Part shown: in pieces, positions 20,001 through 27,774 of the stretch
Layout: each line of letters begins with the position of its first letter
How positions within the stretch are numbered: the stretch's first letter is position 1
NCBI GenBank assembly: GCA_963837105.1
Contig: CAWIMG010000037.1
Coordinates: 112,479-176,478 of the forward strand
Direction of reading: 5' to 3'
Source of the DNA: UBA9676 sp963837105
Lineage (GTDB): Bacteria; Actinomycetota; Actinomycetes; Streptosporangiales; Streptosporangiaceae
DNA: 64,000 nucleotides
The notes under the pieces: model-generated
What the model saw: only the letters and a program-made list of their open reading frames with translations
Told to the model about the DNA's origin: nothing
The model's database searches: none
Program-made: the position numbers and the translations under genes

Positions 20001-20402
20001 GTCACGCTGCTGACCCTGCACGCGGCCAAGGGCCTGGAGTTCGGCGTGGTGTTCGTGGCCGGATGCGAACGGGGCCTGCTGCCGCTGTGGCTACCGGGGG
20101 CCGGCCGCGCCCAGCCGGGCAGCGCCCAGGCGGGCAGCGCCCAGGCCAACGGCACGCAGGCCGGCGGTGTTCAGGCGGGTGGCACGGATCTGGGCGAGGA
20201 ACGGCGGCTGCTGTTCGTCGGCATGACCCGCGCCCGCACGCACCTGTACCTCACCTGCGCGGCCGGACGGCGGCGGCACGGCCGGGCCGCCACTACCGGC
20301 CCGTCCCCCTTCCTGGCCGACATCTCGCCCGCGCTGCTGGCTCGTGCCGCGGCACCGCCCCGGCCACGGCGCCCGGCCGATCGCCAGCTCCGCCTGCTGT
20401 GA
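17070..20402 (+). CDS. PHP-domain/UvrD-family helicase fusion
   Basis: 1110 residues. Residues 1-~400 are a PHP phosphoesterase-type domain (HADLHVHSRYSRACSKNC, GTGDFTHPAWAAEL, LLSAEIS, VSNSDAHSPP) with an internal zinc-ribbon-like CPVCGKPL. After a Pro/Ala linker, residues ~490-1110 are a UvrD/Rep superfamily 1 helicase: Walker A IIAGPGTGKTRTLTHRI, ALTFTRRAAQEM, Walker B VDEYQDID, GDPDQAIYRFRGA, LHAAKGLEF and RRLLFVGMTRART. The order matches the TIGR00375-like fusion. A Gly/Ala/Gln pentad repeat interrupts the helicase C-terminus. CAGGAT at 17055-17060 may be a -10, 9 bases before the ATG. Role in DNA repair is inferred. Confidence 0.88.
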   Translation: MFHADLHVHSRYSRACSKNCDPAALAWWAVRKGVTVIGTGDFTHPAWAAELAGSLEPAEPGLFRLRPGLQAELARTSPGSCDPQVRFLLSAEISTIYRRDGMTRKVHHLLYAPTFEAASQISASLAKIGNLASDGRPILGLDSRHLLEITLSAGPGCYLVPAHIWTPWFAVLGSKSGFDSISACYRDLAEHVFAVETGLSSDPPMNWMCSALDGYRLVSNSDAHSPPMIGREATTFGTELDYFAMAAALRTGIGLAGTVNFHPEGGRYHLDGHRKCGIRFEPAQSSAHGGICPVCGKPLTIGVLHRVSELADRPPGYQPAGAAPAGHLVSLPEVVSEIQGSGPHSKKVTAEVDRLVAALGPELHILLAADPADISRAGGSLLGEAVMRLRRGEVTREAGYDGEYGVIRLLRPGELAGSAALFDLPATVPAAAHGHRPGPVAADSTPAGPGAPGPRATASPVTAVPAADELEPRRAGLAGPGPAGVAQMAGRPVLASLDPEQRAAAEAAGPLMIIAGPGTGKTRTLTHRIAAAVTGGLPPAACLALTFTRRAAQEMRERLAALIPREAGQLTVTTFHGLGLLILREHAALAGLAADFAVADDRVRLAVAAELTGSDRAARRLLATAAAGPEPHAEFARALAERGLVDLDGLVELPLALLRDHPAVAASLAARWPRISVDEYQDIDASQYGLLRLLAGDGSGLTVIGDPDQAIYRFRGADVGFFLRFAADYPAAVTVQLTRNYRSDPAIVAGALQAIAPATLVPGRHLVASRPPVPARAGAPAAGITFQECPSEQAEAAWIAGTIDRLLGGSSFHSLDTGRADGYGAAGLGLADIAVLYRTDAQAGPIGQALTRAGFGFQKRTHDLLLRRTAVPEIVREMRLADPATAGRAGAVEAGSVAAGAADIREVGTVAARLAAAARRLSGRAPAGAGGPRAVDVLAGAEVLAPLARRCGDDLERFFTEIALGAEVDALDPRADVVTLLTLHAAKGLEFGVVFVAGCERGLLPLWLPGAGRAQPGSAQAGSAQANGTQAGGVQAGGTDLGEERRLLFVGMTRARTHLYLTCAAGRRRHGRAATTGPSPFLADISPALLARAAAPPRPRRPADRQLRLL
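20109..20183 (+). repeat. Five 15-base in-frame repeats inside the helicase gene
   Basis: The codons read AQPGS, AQAGS, AQANG, TQAGG, VQAGG, a degenerate tandem repeat in a loop between the LHAAKGLEF and RRLLFVGMTRAR motifs. It looks like slippage expansion in a tolerated surface loop. Confidence 0.8.
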
Positions 20403-20459
20403 CCGGAAGCGCGCGGGCGGGCCGGGGCGCGCGGGGCAGGAGAGTCGCGGGAGCCAGGG

Positions 20460-20963
20460 CTAGAGGTGACAGAGCATGCGGGTGTTGCCCAGGGTGTTGG
20501 GCTTGACCCGGTCGAGGTCGAGGAACTCGGCAACCCCCTCGTCGTAGGAGCAGAGCAGTTCCTCGTACACCCGGTGAGAAACGGGCGTCCCGTGGATCTC
20601 GGTGAAGCCGTGCCGGCCGAAGAACCCGACCGCGAAGGTCAGCACGAACACCCGCCGCACTCCGAGTTCCCGCGCGCTGCCCAGCAGCGCGTCGACCAGC
20701 CGGTGGCCGATCCCGTGCCGCTGGCAGTCCGGCCGGACGGCGATCGTGCGGATCTCGGCCAGGTCTTCCCACATAACGTGCAGCGCCCCGCAGCCGGCCA
20801 CCAGGCCGTCACCGGCGCGCTCGGCGACCCAGAACTCCGGCACGTCCTCATAGAGGGTGACGGTGGCCTTGGCGAGCAGCCTGCCCGAGTCCACGTTCTG
20901 CGCCACCAGCGCGCTGATGGCCCGGACATCGCTGGTCCGGGCGCGCCTGATCAGGTAATCCAT
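20460..20963 (-). CDS. argA: GNAT acetyltransferase, short ArgA-like amino-acid N-acetyltransferase
   Basis: 167 residues resembling the short actinobacterial N-acetylglutamate synthase that acetylates glutamate for arginine synthesis. It opens YLIRRARTSDVRAISALVAQ; the acetyl-CoA-binding motif is IAVRPDCQRHGIGHRLVDAL; the C-terminus has FAVGFFGRHGFTEI and ends DRVKPNTLGNTRMLCHL, a tail I associate with this subfamily. ATG 20963 is preferred, with AAGG ~12 bases upstream; a GTG at 20972 is in frame. No other arg genes are near. Confidence 0.8.
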   Translation of the reverse strand: MDYLIRRARTSDVRAISALVAQNVDSGRLLAKATVTLYEDVPEFWVAERAGDGLVAGCGALHVMWEDLAEIRTIAVRPDCQRHGIGHRLVDALLGSARELGVRRVFVLTFAVGFFGRHGFTEIHGTPVSHRVYEELLCSYDEGVAEFLDLDRVKPNTLGNTRMLCHL

Positions 20964-21162
20964 CGCCCGCACACCTTAGCGGCTAAGGACACGGAAACCT
21001 GCCGCCACGGGCGCGGCTCCCGGCGGCAGGACTTTCGCCGTTCAGGTCCGGGCCATGCCCTTGATCCACTAATCTGCGGCGCGAGTCAGACGTGCTGGCA
21101 CGGCTGACCCCCGCGCCAGCTGACCCCGGTTCCCGGGCTAGCAGTGGCGCCCGAGGAGAGGA

Positions 21163-22254
21163 GTGCCCGTGGGGCACTTGCCTGCGGGCAGGCATGGTGA
21201 AAGTGGTCCACAATGGGTTCGGCGTCCTTCGCGCAGCCCCGCTTCTCCCCTCCATCACCTGGCACCGATCGGCTGCGGCTGGCGCCGGCTGGCCATCGTG
21301 GCCGGGCTGGCCAGCCTGGCCACCCTCCTGCTGCCCGCGGCGGCCACCACGGCAGCGGCACGCCAGCCCATGCCGAGCCTGAAGGATCTGATGGCCCAGG
21401 CCCGGGTGCTGTCCAACCAGATCAACACGCTGGACGAGCAGTACAACGGGTTGCGCGTCCAGCTGGCGCAGGCCAAAGCCGAGGCGGCCGTCGCCCAGCG
21501 CACCTACGCCGAGGACATCGGCCGGCTCGGGGCCGGGAAGCTGAGCATCGGCCAGCTGGCCGCCCAGAGCTACATGACCGGCGGGCTGGACACCACGCTG
21601 GCGATGCTGACCAGCAGCAATCCGCAGAACCTGCTGGGCCGGGCGGCCATCATGCAGCAGCTGCAGACCGAGAACGGGGACCAGGTCAGCCAGCTCGCGG
21701 CGGCGGTGGCGGCAGCCGGGCGGGCCAAGGAGACCTCGCTCCAGCAGGGCCGGACGGCGGCGAAGCTGGCGGCCCAGATGGCGGTCAAGCAGCAGGCCGC
21801 CCAGAGGAAGATCAACCTGCTGAACAGCGCGGTCTTCGCCAAGGCGATGGCGGTCTTCAACCAGACCGGCCAGTACCCCAACATCAGTCTCCCTACCGCC
21901 AACACGATCGGCGCGCAGGCGCTGCGGTATGCGCTGAGCCGCCGCGGCGATCCGTATGTCTGGGGAGCGGCCGGCCCGAGCGCGTTCGACTGCTCCGGGC
22001 TGGTGGTGTGGGCGTACGCCCAGGTCGGCATCAGCCTGCCGCATTACACCGGCGACCAGTGGAACATGGGCGTGCATGTCTCCCGGGCTGATCTGCAGCC
22101 CGGCGACCTGGTGTTCTTCTACGCCGACATCGGCCATGTCGGCATCTACATCGGCAACGGGCTGATGGTGGACGCACCTGACTTCGGCGAGCCCGTCCAG
22201 GTGCAGCCGGTCATGTGGGACGTCTACGTGGGCGCGGTCCGGATCGTCGGCTGA
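21163..22254 (+). CDS. Secreted NlpC/P60 peptidoglycan endopeptidase (RipA-like)
   Basis: 363 residues. A basic N-terminus and a hydrophobic stretch (LAIVAGLASLATLLLPAAAT) form a signal peptide, slightly far from the GTG start, so a later start is possible; GAGGAGAGGA directly before the GTG supports 21163. Residues ~75-230 form a coiled coil (LMAQARVLSNQINTLDEQYN onward). The C-terminal ~110 residues are the papain-like NlpC/P60 domain: catalytic Cys in FDCSGLVVWAY, His in DIGHVGIYIGNG. It should cut D-Glu to diaminopimelate bonds in peptidoglycan outside the membrane; the coiled coil probably restrains activity as in RipA. Confidence 0.88.
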   Translation: MPVGHLPAGRHGESGPQWVRRPSRSPASPLHHLAPIGCGWRRLAIVAGLASLATLLLPAAATTAAARQPMPSLKDLMAQARVLSNQINTLDEQYNGLRVQLAQAKAEAAVAQRTYAEDIGRLGAGKLSIGQLAAQSYMTGGLDTTLAMLTSSNPQNLLGRAAIMQQLQTENGDQVSQLAAAVAAAGRAKETSLQQGRTAAKLAAQMAVKQQAAQRKINLLNSAVFAKAMAVFNQTGQYPNISLPTANTIGAQALRYALSRRGDPYVWGAAGPSAFDCSGLVVWAYAQVGISLPHYTGDQWNMGVHVSRADLQPGDLVFFYADIGHVGIYIGNGLMVDAPDFGEPVQVQPVMWDVYVGAVRIVG

Positions 22255-22263
22255 GCCTGGCGC

Positions 22264-23838
22264 TCATTCCGGGCGGACCATCGGGAACAGGATCGTCTCC
22301 CGGATCGTCTCGCCGGTCAGCATGATCAGAATGCGGTCGATGCCCGCGCCCATGCCACCGGTGGGCGGCATCCCGTATTCCAGTGCGCGCAGGAAGTCCT
22401 CGTCGAGCTGCATAGCCTCCGGATCGCCGCGCGCCGCCAGCAGCGACTGGGCGGTCAGCCGGGCCCGCTCCTCGACCGGGTCGTTCAGCTCGGAGTACCC
22501 GGTGCCCAGCTCGCTGCCGAACGCCACCAGGTCCCACCGCTCGGCCAGCCGCGGATCGTCCCGGTGAGCCCGGGTCAGCGGCGAGACCTCGACCGGGAAA
22601 TCGCGGTAGAACGTGGGGCCGGTCGTCTGCTTCTCCACCAGCCGCTCATACATCTCCAGCACGATCTGGCCGCCGTTCCAGCCTGGCTCGGTGGGCACCC
22701 CGGCCGCCGCGCACAGCTTGCGCAGCCGCTCCTCGCTGGTGCCCGGGGTCACCTCCTCGCCCAGCGCCTCCGACAGCGCGCCGTGCACCGTCTTGGACGG
22801 CCACGCGCCGCCGATGTCGAACTCGGTGCCGTCCGCCCGGTGCAGCACGGTGCCGCCGAACGCCTCGCGGGCCGCCCGCTGGATCAGCTCCCTGGTCAGG
22901 TTGCCGATCGTGGTGTAGTCGCCATAGGTCTCGTACGCCTCGAGCATCGTGAACTCTGGATTGTGGGTGGCGTCGGCCCCCTCGTTGCGGAAGTTCCGGC
23001 CAATCTCGAACACCTTCTCCAGCCCGCCGACCAGCAGCCGCTTGAGCGGGAGTTCCAGCGCGATCCGCAGGTACAGGTCCAGGTTGTAGGCGTTGATATG
23101 GGTGGTGAACGGCCGCGCGTTCGCCCCGCCGTGGACCCGCTGCAGGACCGGCGTCTCGACCTCCAGGAAGCCGCGCCCGCGCAGTTCGTCCCGGATCGCC
23201 CAGGTGACGGTGCTGCGGATTTCCGCCATCCGCCGCACCCCCGGGTTCACGATCAGATCGACATAACGCTGGCGTATCCGCGACTCGGTGTCCGAGAGCC
23301 CCCGGTGCTTTTCCGGCAGCGGGCGCAGCCCCTTGGCGGTGATCGCGAAGCTGTCCGCGAGCACGGATAGCTCCCCCCGGTGGGAGGAGATGATCTCGCC
23401 GGTCACACCGATGTGGTCGCCCAGATCCACATCGCGCTTCCAGGCCGCGAGCGCGTCCGGGCCGACCCTGGCCTCCGAGATCATCACCTGGATGTCGCCG
23501 GTGCCGTCCCGGATGGTCGCGAAGCACAGTTTCCCGCCGACCCGGGACAGCATCACCCGGCCGGTCAGCCCGGCCCGCTCACCGGTCTCGGTGCCGGCCG
23601 CCAGGTCCGGGTAGCGGTCCCGGATCTCGCCAATCGTCGCGGTGCGCGGGTAGCCGGCCGGGTACGGGTTGACGCCCTCGGCCAGCAGCCGGGCCCGCTT
23701 GGCCAGCCGGACCCGCATCTGCTCCGGCACCTCCGGCTGCGCTGCCGCGCCCGCCGCGGCCGCGGCACCAGCCCCGCCCGCGCCCGCGGGCCCGGGCTGC
23801 CCGGCCTGGCCAGCCGTCCCGGCCTGCTTCTCGCTCAC
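22264..23838 (-). CDS. lysS: Lysyl-tRNA synthetase, class II
   Basis: 524 residues. The first ~35 residues are an Ala/Gly/Pro-rich extension (GAAAAAGAAAQPEVPEQ); then comes an OB-fold anticodon-binding domain and the class II catalytic core with motif 2 (FEIGRNFRNEGADATHNPEF) and motif 3 (PPTGGMGAGIDRILIMLTGE). Charges tRNA-Lys. Starts at GTG 23838 behind a TAGCCT -10, giving a leaderless transcript independent of coaX upstream. Convergent with the NlpC gene, 9 bases apart. Confidence 0.96.
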   Translation of the reverse strand: MSEKQAGTAGQAGQPGPAGAGGAGAAAAAGAAAQPEVPEQMRVRLAKRARLLAEGVNPYPAGYPRTATIGEIRDRYPDLAAGTETGERAGLTGRVMLSRVGGKLCFATIRDGTGDIQVMISEARVGPDALAAWKRDVDLGDHIGVTGEIISSHRGELSVLADSFAITAKGLRPLPEKHRGLSDTESRIRQRYVDLIVNPGVRRMAEIRSTVTWAIRDELRGRGFLEVETPVLQRVHGGANARPFTTHINAYNLDLYLRIALELPLKRLLVGGLEKVFEIGRNFRNEGADATHNPEFTMLEAYETYGDYTTIGNLTRELIQRAAREAFGGTVLHRADGTEFDIGGAWPSKTVHGALSEALGEEVTPGTSEERLRKLCAAAGVPTEPGWNGGQIVLEMYERLVEKQTTGPTFYRDFPVEVSPLTRAHRDDPRLAERWDLVAFGSELGTGYSELNDPVEERARLTAQSLLAARGDPEAMQLDEDFLRALEYGMPPTGGMGAGIDRILIMLTGETIRETILFPMVRPE

Positions 23839-23844
23839 CCGAAG

Positions 23845-23850
23845 AGGCTA
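23845..23850 (-). promoter_or_regulatory. -10 element TAGCCT, leaderless promoter of lysS
   Basis: On the minus strand TAGCCT is followed by CTTCGG (6 bases) and the lysS GTG. The hexamer TAGCCT recurs with the same spacing at two other genes in this window. Confidence 0.6.
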
Positions 23851-23915
23851 CCGGCCACCGGCCGGGCCAGCGCCCAGCCGGCGAACCTCATCCCAGACAG
23901 CGGCCAGCCAGGCCA

Positions 23916-24710
23916 TCAGTCGCCCAGGCCGAGGTTGCGCTCGTAGACAAGGCGCAGCCCGATCAGGGTCAGCCACGGCTCATAGGCGTCGATGACGGAG
24001 ATCTCGTCCAGCACCAGCGGGGCCAGCCCGCCGGTGGCGATCACCGTCACCGATTCCGGGTTGCCCGGCGCCAGTTCGTCCCGCATCCGGGTGGCGACGC
24101 CCTCCACCTGCCCGGCAAAACCGAAGATGATGCCCGACTGCAGCGCCTCCACGGTGTTCTTGCCGATCACTCGCTTGGGCCGGGTCAGCTCGACCTTGAG
24201 CAGCTGGGCGGCCCGCCGGGACAGCGCATCCACCGAGATCTCGATGCCGGGGGCGAACGCGCCGCCGACAAACTCACCGCTGGCGCTGACCGCGTCGAAG
24301 TTGGTGGACGTGCCGAAGTCCACCACCACCGCAGGCCCGCCATACAGGTGAGCCGCGGCCACCGTGTTCATGATCCGGTCGGTGCCCACCTCTTTCGGGT
24401 TGTCCATCCGGATCGAGACGCCGGTCCGCACCCCCGGCTCGACGATGAGCGCGGGCACGCCGGAGTAGTGGCGGCGGCACATCTCCCGCATCTCGTGCAG
24501 CACCGACGGCACGGTCGAGCACAGCGCGATGCCAGTGACCTCCGGCTCCCGCGGCCGGGTGGCCTGCGCCAGCAGCCCGCGGAACAGCACCGCCAGCTCG
24601 TCGGCGGTGCGGACCGGGTCAGTGGCCACCCGCCAGTGCTCGGCCACCGTCTCGCCCTCGAACAGGCCGAGCACCATGTTGGTGTTCCCCACGTCAATCG
24701 TCAGCAGCAT
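23916..24710 (-). CDS. coaX: Type III pantothenate kinase
   Basis: 264 residues; phosphorylates pantothenate, the first step of CoA synthesis. The ASKHA-fold signatures are clear: phosphate-1 motif LLTIDVGNTNMVLGLFEGE at the N-terminus, VGTDRIMNTVAAAHLYG, VVDFGTSTNFDAV and GGAFAPGIEISVDAL. The start codon overlaps the end of panC by 17 bases, so both are in one operon that makes pantothenate and commits it to CoA. Confidence 0.95.
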   Translation of the reverse strand: MLLTIDVGNTNMVLGLFEGETVAEHWRVATDPVRTADELAVLFRGLLAQATRPREPEVTGIALCSTVPSVLHEMREMCRRHYSGVPALIVEPGVRTGVSIRMDNPKEVGTDRIMNTVAAAHLYGGPAVVVDFGTSTNFDAVSASGEFVGGAFAPGIEISVDALSRRAAQLLKVELTRPKRVIGKNTVEALQSGIIFGFAGQVEGVATRMRDELAPGNPESVTVIATGGLAPLVLDEISVIDAYEPWLTLIGLRLVYERNLGLGD

Positions 24711-25605
24711 GCCCCGCCCGCTCCTCCGCCTCCGGGTTGCCAGGCCCGCCCAGCATCAGCGGCACATTATCGATCAGGCGCGTGGTCCCGGCCCGGGCGG
24801 CGGCCAGCAGCAGAGCCGGGCCGGTGTAACCGGCCGGCACCGGCCCGAACGACTCCGGATCGGCCAGCGCCAGATAGTCGGTGACCAGCGGCGGCTGATC
24901 CCTGGCCACCTCTTCCAGCACCGCCTGGGCTGCCTTCAGCACCGCTTCCGGGCCCGCGTCCTGCGCGTCCCGGCCCGCCCGCAGCGCCCTGGGCAGCCCC
25001 CGTGCCACCGCCCGCTCGGCGGCTGACAGGTAGCGGTTCCGGCTGGACACCGCCAGCCCGTCCGGGTCGCGCACAGTGGGCACGCTGGCGATCCCGACGC
25101 CGAGGTCAAGGTCGGCCGTCATCCGCCGGACCAGGGCCAGCTGCTGGGCGTCTTTCTCCCCGAACACCGCCACGTCCGGGCTGGTCAGCTCGAACAGCTT
25201 GAGCACCACGGTGAGCACGCCGGTGAAGAAGCCCGGCCGGGACGCGCCTTCCAGCACCTTCCCGGGCGGCCCCGGATCGACCGTGATCTGCTGCGCCCGC
25301 GGGTACATCTGGCTGGCAGCCGGTGCGAACATGACGCTGGTCCCCACCTCGGCGCAGGTGAGCAGGTCGGCGTCCAGGGTCCGCGGGTACCTGTCCAGGT
25401 CTTCACCCGCCCCGAACTGGAGCGGGTTGACGAAGACAGACACCAGGATGCTTCCGTCTGGCTGCGCTATCTCCCTGGCGCGGGCCAGCAGCGCCCGGTG
25501 GCCGTCGTGCAGCGCGCCCATGGTGGGCACCAGCACCACCGGCGGGCGCAGGGTGCGGCGGGCGGCGGCCAGCCCGAGCCGGGTCCGGGCCAGGATCGGG
25601 ATCAC
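24694..25605 (-). CDS. panC: Pantothenate synthetase
   Basis: 303 residues; joins pantoate and beta-alanine using ATP. Motifs are PTMGALHDGHRALLARA, SVFVNPLQFG, EGASRPGFFTGVLTVVLKL, GEKDAQQLALVRRM and SSRNRYLSAAERA. Its ATG overlaps the TGA of the upstream DUF2520 gene by 4 bases, and its end overlaps coaX. panD, which supplies beta-alanine and often sits in this operon, is not present here. Confidence 0.96.
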   Translation of the reverse strand: MIPILARTRLGLAAARRTLRPPVVLVPTMGALHDGHRALLARAREIAQPDGSILVSVFVNPLQFGAGEDLDRYPRTLDADLLTCAEVGTSVMFAPAASQMYPRAQQITVDPGPPGKVLEGASRPGFFTGVLTVVLKLFELTSPDVAVFGEKDAQQLALVRRMTADLDLGVGIASVPTVRDPDGLAVSSRNRYLSAAERAVARGLPRALRAGRDAQDAGPEAVLKAAQAVLEEVARDQPPLVTDYLALADPESFGPVPAGYTGPALLLAAARAGTTRLIDNVPLMLGGPGNPEAEERAGHAADD

Positions 25606-26510
25606 CGCGGCACCCCGGCGAGCACCTCCAGCAGCCGCTGCGCCTCCGGGGGCGCCAGCATCCCGGCCGCGAGCGCACGGTCGGCGGTAAGCCGGGCCAG
25701 CGTCACATAGGCACGCAGCGCCTCCGGCGACACCCGCGCCAGCGCGGCCAGATGCTCCGCCACGGTGTCGGCGTCGGCGCGGGCCACCGGCCCGGTCAGC
25801 CCGGCGTCGCCCAGCCGCAGCGCGTTGTCCAGCGCGGCGGACAGCAGCGGGGACAGCATCCGGGCCGGTTCGGGCACCCCGGCCACCGACAGCAACTCGG
25901 CCGCCTGCACGACCAGCGTGATCAGGTGGTTGGCCGCGCCCGCCAGGGCCGCGTGGTAGAGCGGGCGGTCCGCTTCGGCGATGAACACCGGCTCGCCACC
26001 CATCTCGATCACCAGCGCCTCGGCGGCCAGCCGCAGCGCGTCCGGGGCGGTGACGCCGAAACTGATCCCGGCCAGCCGGTCGGTATCGTCGGGACGGCCG
26101 GTGAAGGTCATCACCGGGTGCAGCGCGAGCGGCAGCGCTCCCTGCCGGACGGCCGGCTCCAGCACGGCCAGACCGTGCCGGCCGCTGGTGTGGGCGAGCA
26201 GGCGGCCCGCCAGTTCGGTGCCGGCCGCGCTCAGCCCGGCGGCCAGCCCGGGCAGCACGTCATCGGGCACGGTAAGCAGGACCAGGTCGGCGCCGGCCAG
26301 CACCTGCGGCGGCTGGCGGACCGGAACCCCGGCCAGACGGCTGGCCGCCCGCTGCCGCGACGCCTCGGAAACCGCGGACACCCCAGTGACCTGGTGGCCC
26401 GCCCGGGCCAGCGCCGCGCCCAGAGCGGTACCGACCCGGCCGGCGCCGATGATGCCCACCCGCAGCCGCGCCGGGTGCGACGGGGCCGGTGGTCCGGCCA
26501 GGTTCGGCAT
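25602..26510 (-). CDS. Rossmann-like/DUF2520 protein upstream of panC
   Basis: 302 residues. The N-terminal ~130 residues are an NAD(P)-binding Rossmann fold opening with LRVGIIGAGRVGTALGAALA; the C-terminal domain has the DUF2520 pattern (ADRPLYHAALAGAANHLITL, then QAAELLS). The family resembles ketopantoate reductase or pyrroline-carboxylate reductase and regularly precedes panC in actinobacteria, so a role in pantoate supply is plausible but unproven. It is the first gene of the DUF2520-panC-coaX operon and is divergent from the MidA-like gene. Confidence 0.87.
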   Translation of the reverse strand: MPNLAGPPAPSHPARLRVGIIGAGRVGTALGAALARAGHQVTGVSAVSEASRQRAASRLAGVPVRQPPQVLAGADLVLLTVPDDVLPGLAAGLSAAGTELAGRLLAHTSGRHGLAVLEPAVRQGALPLALHPVMTFTGRPDDTDRLAGISFGVTAPDALRLAAEALVIEMGGEPVFIAEADRPLYHAALAGAANHLITLVVQAAELLSVAGVPEPARMLSPLLSAALDNALRLGDAGLTGPVARADADTVAEHLAALARVSPEALRAYVTLARLTADRALAAGMLAPPEAQRLLEVLAGVPR

Positions 26511-26641
26511 GGCGTCAGTGTCCCTCTCGTTCCAGTCCTGGCTGCACGGGGCGGGTCACCTGGCCACGCCCAGGCCGGCCACCGGGTACCGGACGGCACT
26601 GATCAGCATAGCCACGCCCGCCGCGCCCGGCCGGGCGGCGC

Positions 26642-26647
26642 TACAGT
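26642..26647 (+). promoter_or_regulatory. -10 element TACAGT, leaderless promoter of the MidA-like gene
   Basis: TACAGT ends 7 bases before the GTG at 26655; no Shine-Dalgarno lies between. Confidence 0.58.
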
Positions 26648-26654
26648 CGGCGGA

Positions 26655-27674
26655 GTGTGGCTGACCTGGCGGCAGGCGATGCAGGCGGCACTGTACGGCC
26701 CGGCCGGCTTCTACGCCCGCGGCGAGCAGCCGGCCCGGCATTTCCGCACCTCGGTGCACGTCTCGCCACGGTACGCGGGGGCGCTGCTGGCGGTGCTGCG
26801 GGCGGTGGACGCCGCGCTCGGGCAGCCGGGCCGGCTGGATCTGGTCAACGTCGGGGCCGGCCGGGGCGAACTGCTGGCCATGGTGCTCACCCTGGCCGGG
26901 ACCAGTCCCGGGCTGGCCAGCCGGCTGGCGCCGGTGGCGGTGGAGGTCGCGGCCCGGCCGGACGGGCTCGACCCGCGGATCGGCTGGCAGCCCGGCCTGC
27001 CCGCCACCGTCACCGGGCTGGTGATCGCCAGCGAATGGCTGGACAACGTGCCGCTGGAGGTGGCCGAACTGACCCCGGCCGGGCCACGGCTGGTGCTGGT
27101 GGAGACCGCCACCGGCGCGGAACGGCCTGGCCCGCCGCTGGCCGCGGCCGAACTGGCGTGGCAGCGCCGCTGGTGGCCGCTGGGTGAGCCGGGCGACCGG
27201 GCGGAGATCGGGCTGACCCGCGGCCAGGCGTGGGCCACCGCGGTGGGCCGGATCCGCCGTGGCCTGGCGGTCGCCGCCGACTTCGGGCACCGGCAGGCGG
27301 CCCGGCCGCCGGCCGGCACGCTCACCGGGTACCGGGAAGGGCGCCAGGTCCGGCCCGTCCCCGACGGTTCTTGTGACCTAACGGCGGGTGTCGCGCTGGA
27401 CGCCTGCGCGGACGCGGGCCGGGCCGCTGGGGCGACCGCCAGCCTGGTGACCAGCCAGCGCCTGGCCCTGCGGGCGCTGGGGGTAACCGGGCGGCGGCCC
27501 CCGGCCGGGCAGGCGGCCGCCGATCCGGTGGGTTATGCGCGGTCGCTGAGCCAGGCTGGTGAGGAGGCCGAACTGATCGACCCGTCCGGGCTGGGTGGCT
27601 TCGGCTGGCTGATCCAGGCCGTCGGCATCGGCATCCCGCCGCCGCTGGCCGGGCTGGCGGACGGGCCGGGCTGA
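26655..27674 (+). CDS. MidA/NDUFAF7-family SAM-dependent methyltransferase
   Basis: 339 residues. The N-terminus carries the substrate-like motif ALYGPAGFYARGEQPARHFR typical of the family; the SAM-binding loop is LDLVNVGAGRGELLAMVL, followed by ASEWLDNVPLEVAEL (the NELxDxxP-type motif). The family methylates an arginine of the NDUFS2/NuoD subunit of complex I in mitochondria. A NuoD-like gene starts 100 bases downstream on the same strand, so a matched enzyme-substrate pair is plausible though untested. GTG start behind a leaderless-type -10. Confidence 0.85.
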   Translation: MWLTWRQAMQAALYGPAGFYARGEQPARHFRTSVHVSPRYAGALLAVLRAVDAALGQPGRLDLVNVGAGRGELLAMVLTLAGTSPGLASRLAPVAVEVAARPDGLDPRIGWQPGLPATVTGLVIASEWLDNVPLEVAELTPAGPRLVLVETATGAERPGPPLAAAELAWQRRWWPLGEPGDRAEIGLTRGQAWATAVGRIRRGLAVAADFGHRQAARPPAGTLTGYREGRQVRPVPDGSCDLTAGVALDACADAGRAAGATASLVTSQRLALRALGVTGRRPPAGQAAADPVGYARSLSQAGEEAELIDPSGLGGFGWLIQAVGIGIPPPLAGLADGPG

Positions 27675-27774
27675 CCGGCAGGCAGGCTGGCGGGCAAGGC
27701 AGGCTGCTCACGGCCGGTGATGCCAGGGCGGCGCCCGGCCAGCGGCGGCCCGCCCGCGTGGGAGCATGGTGCGC

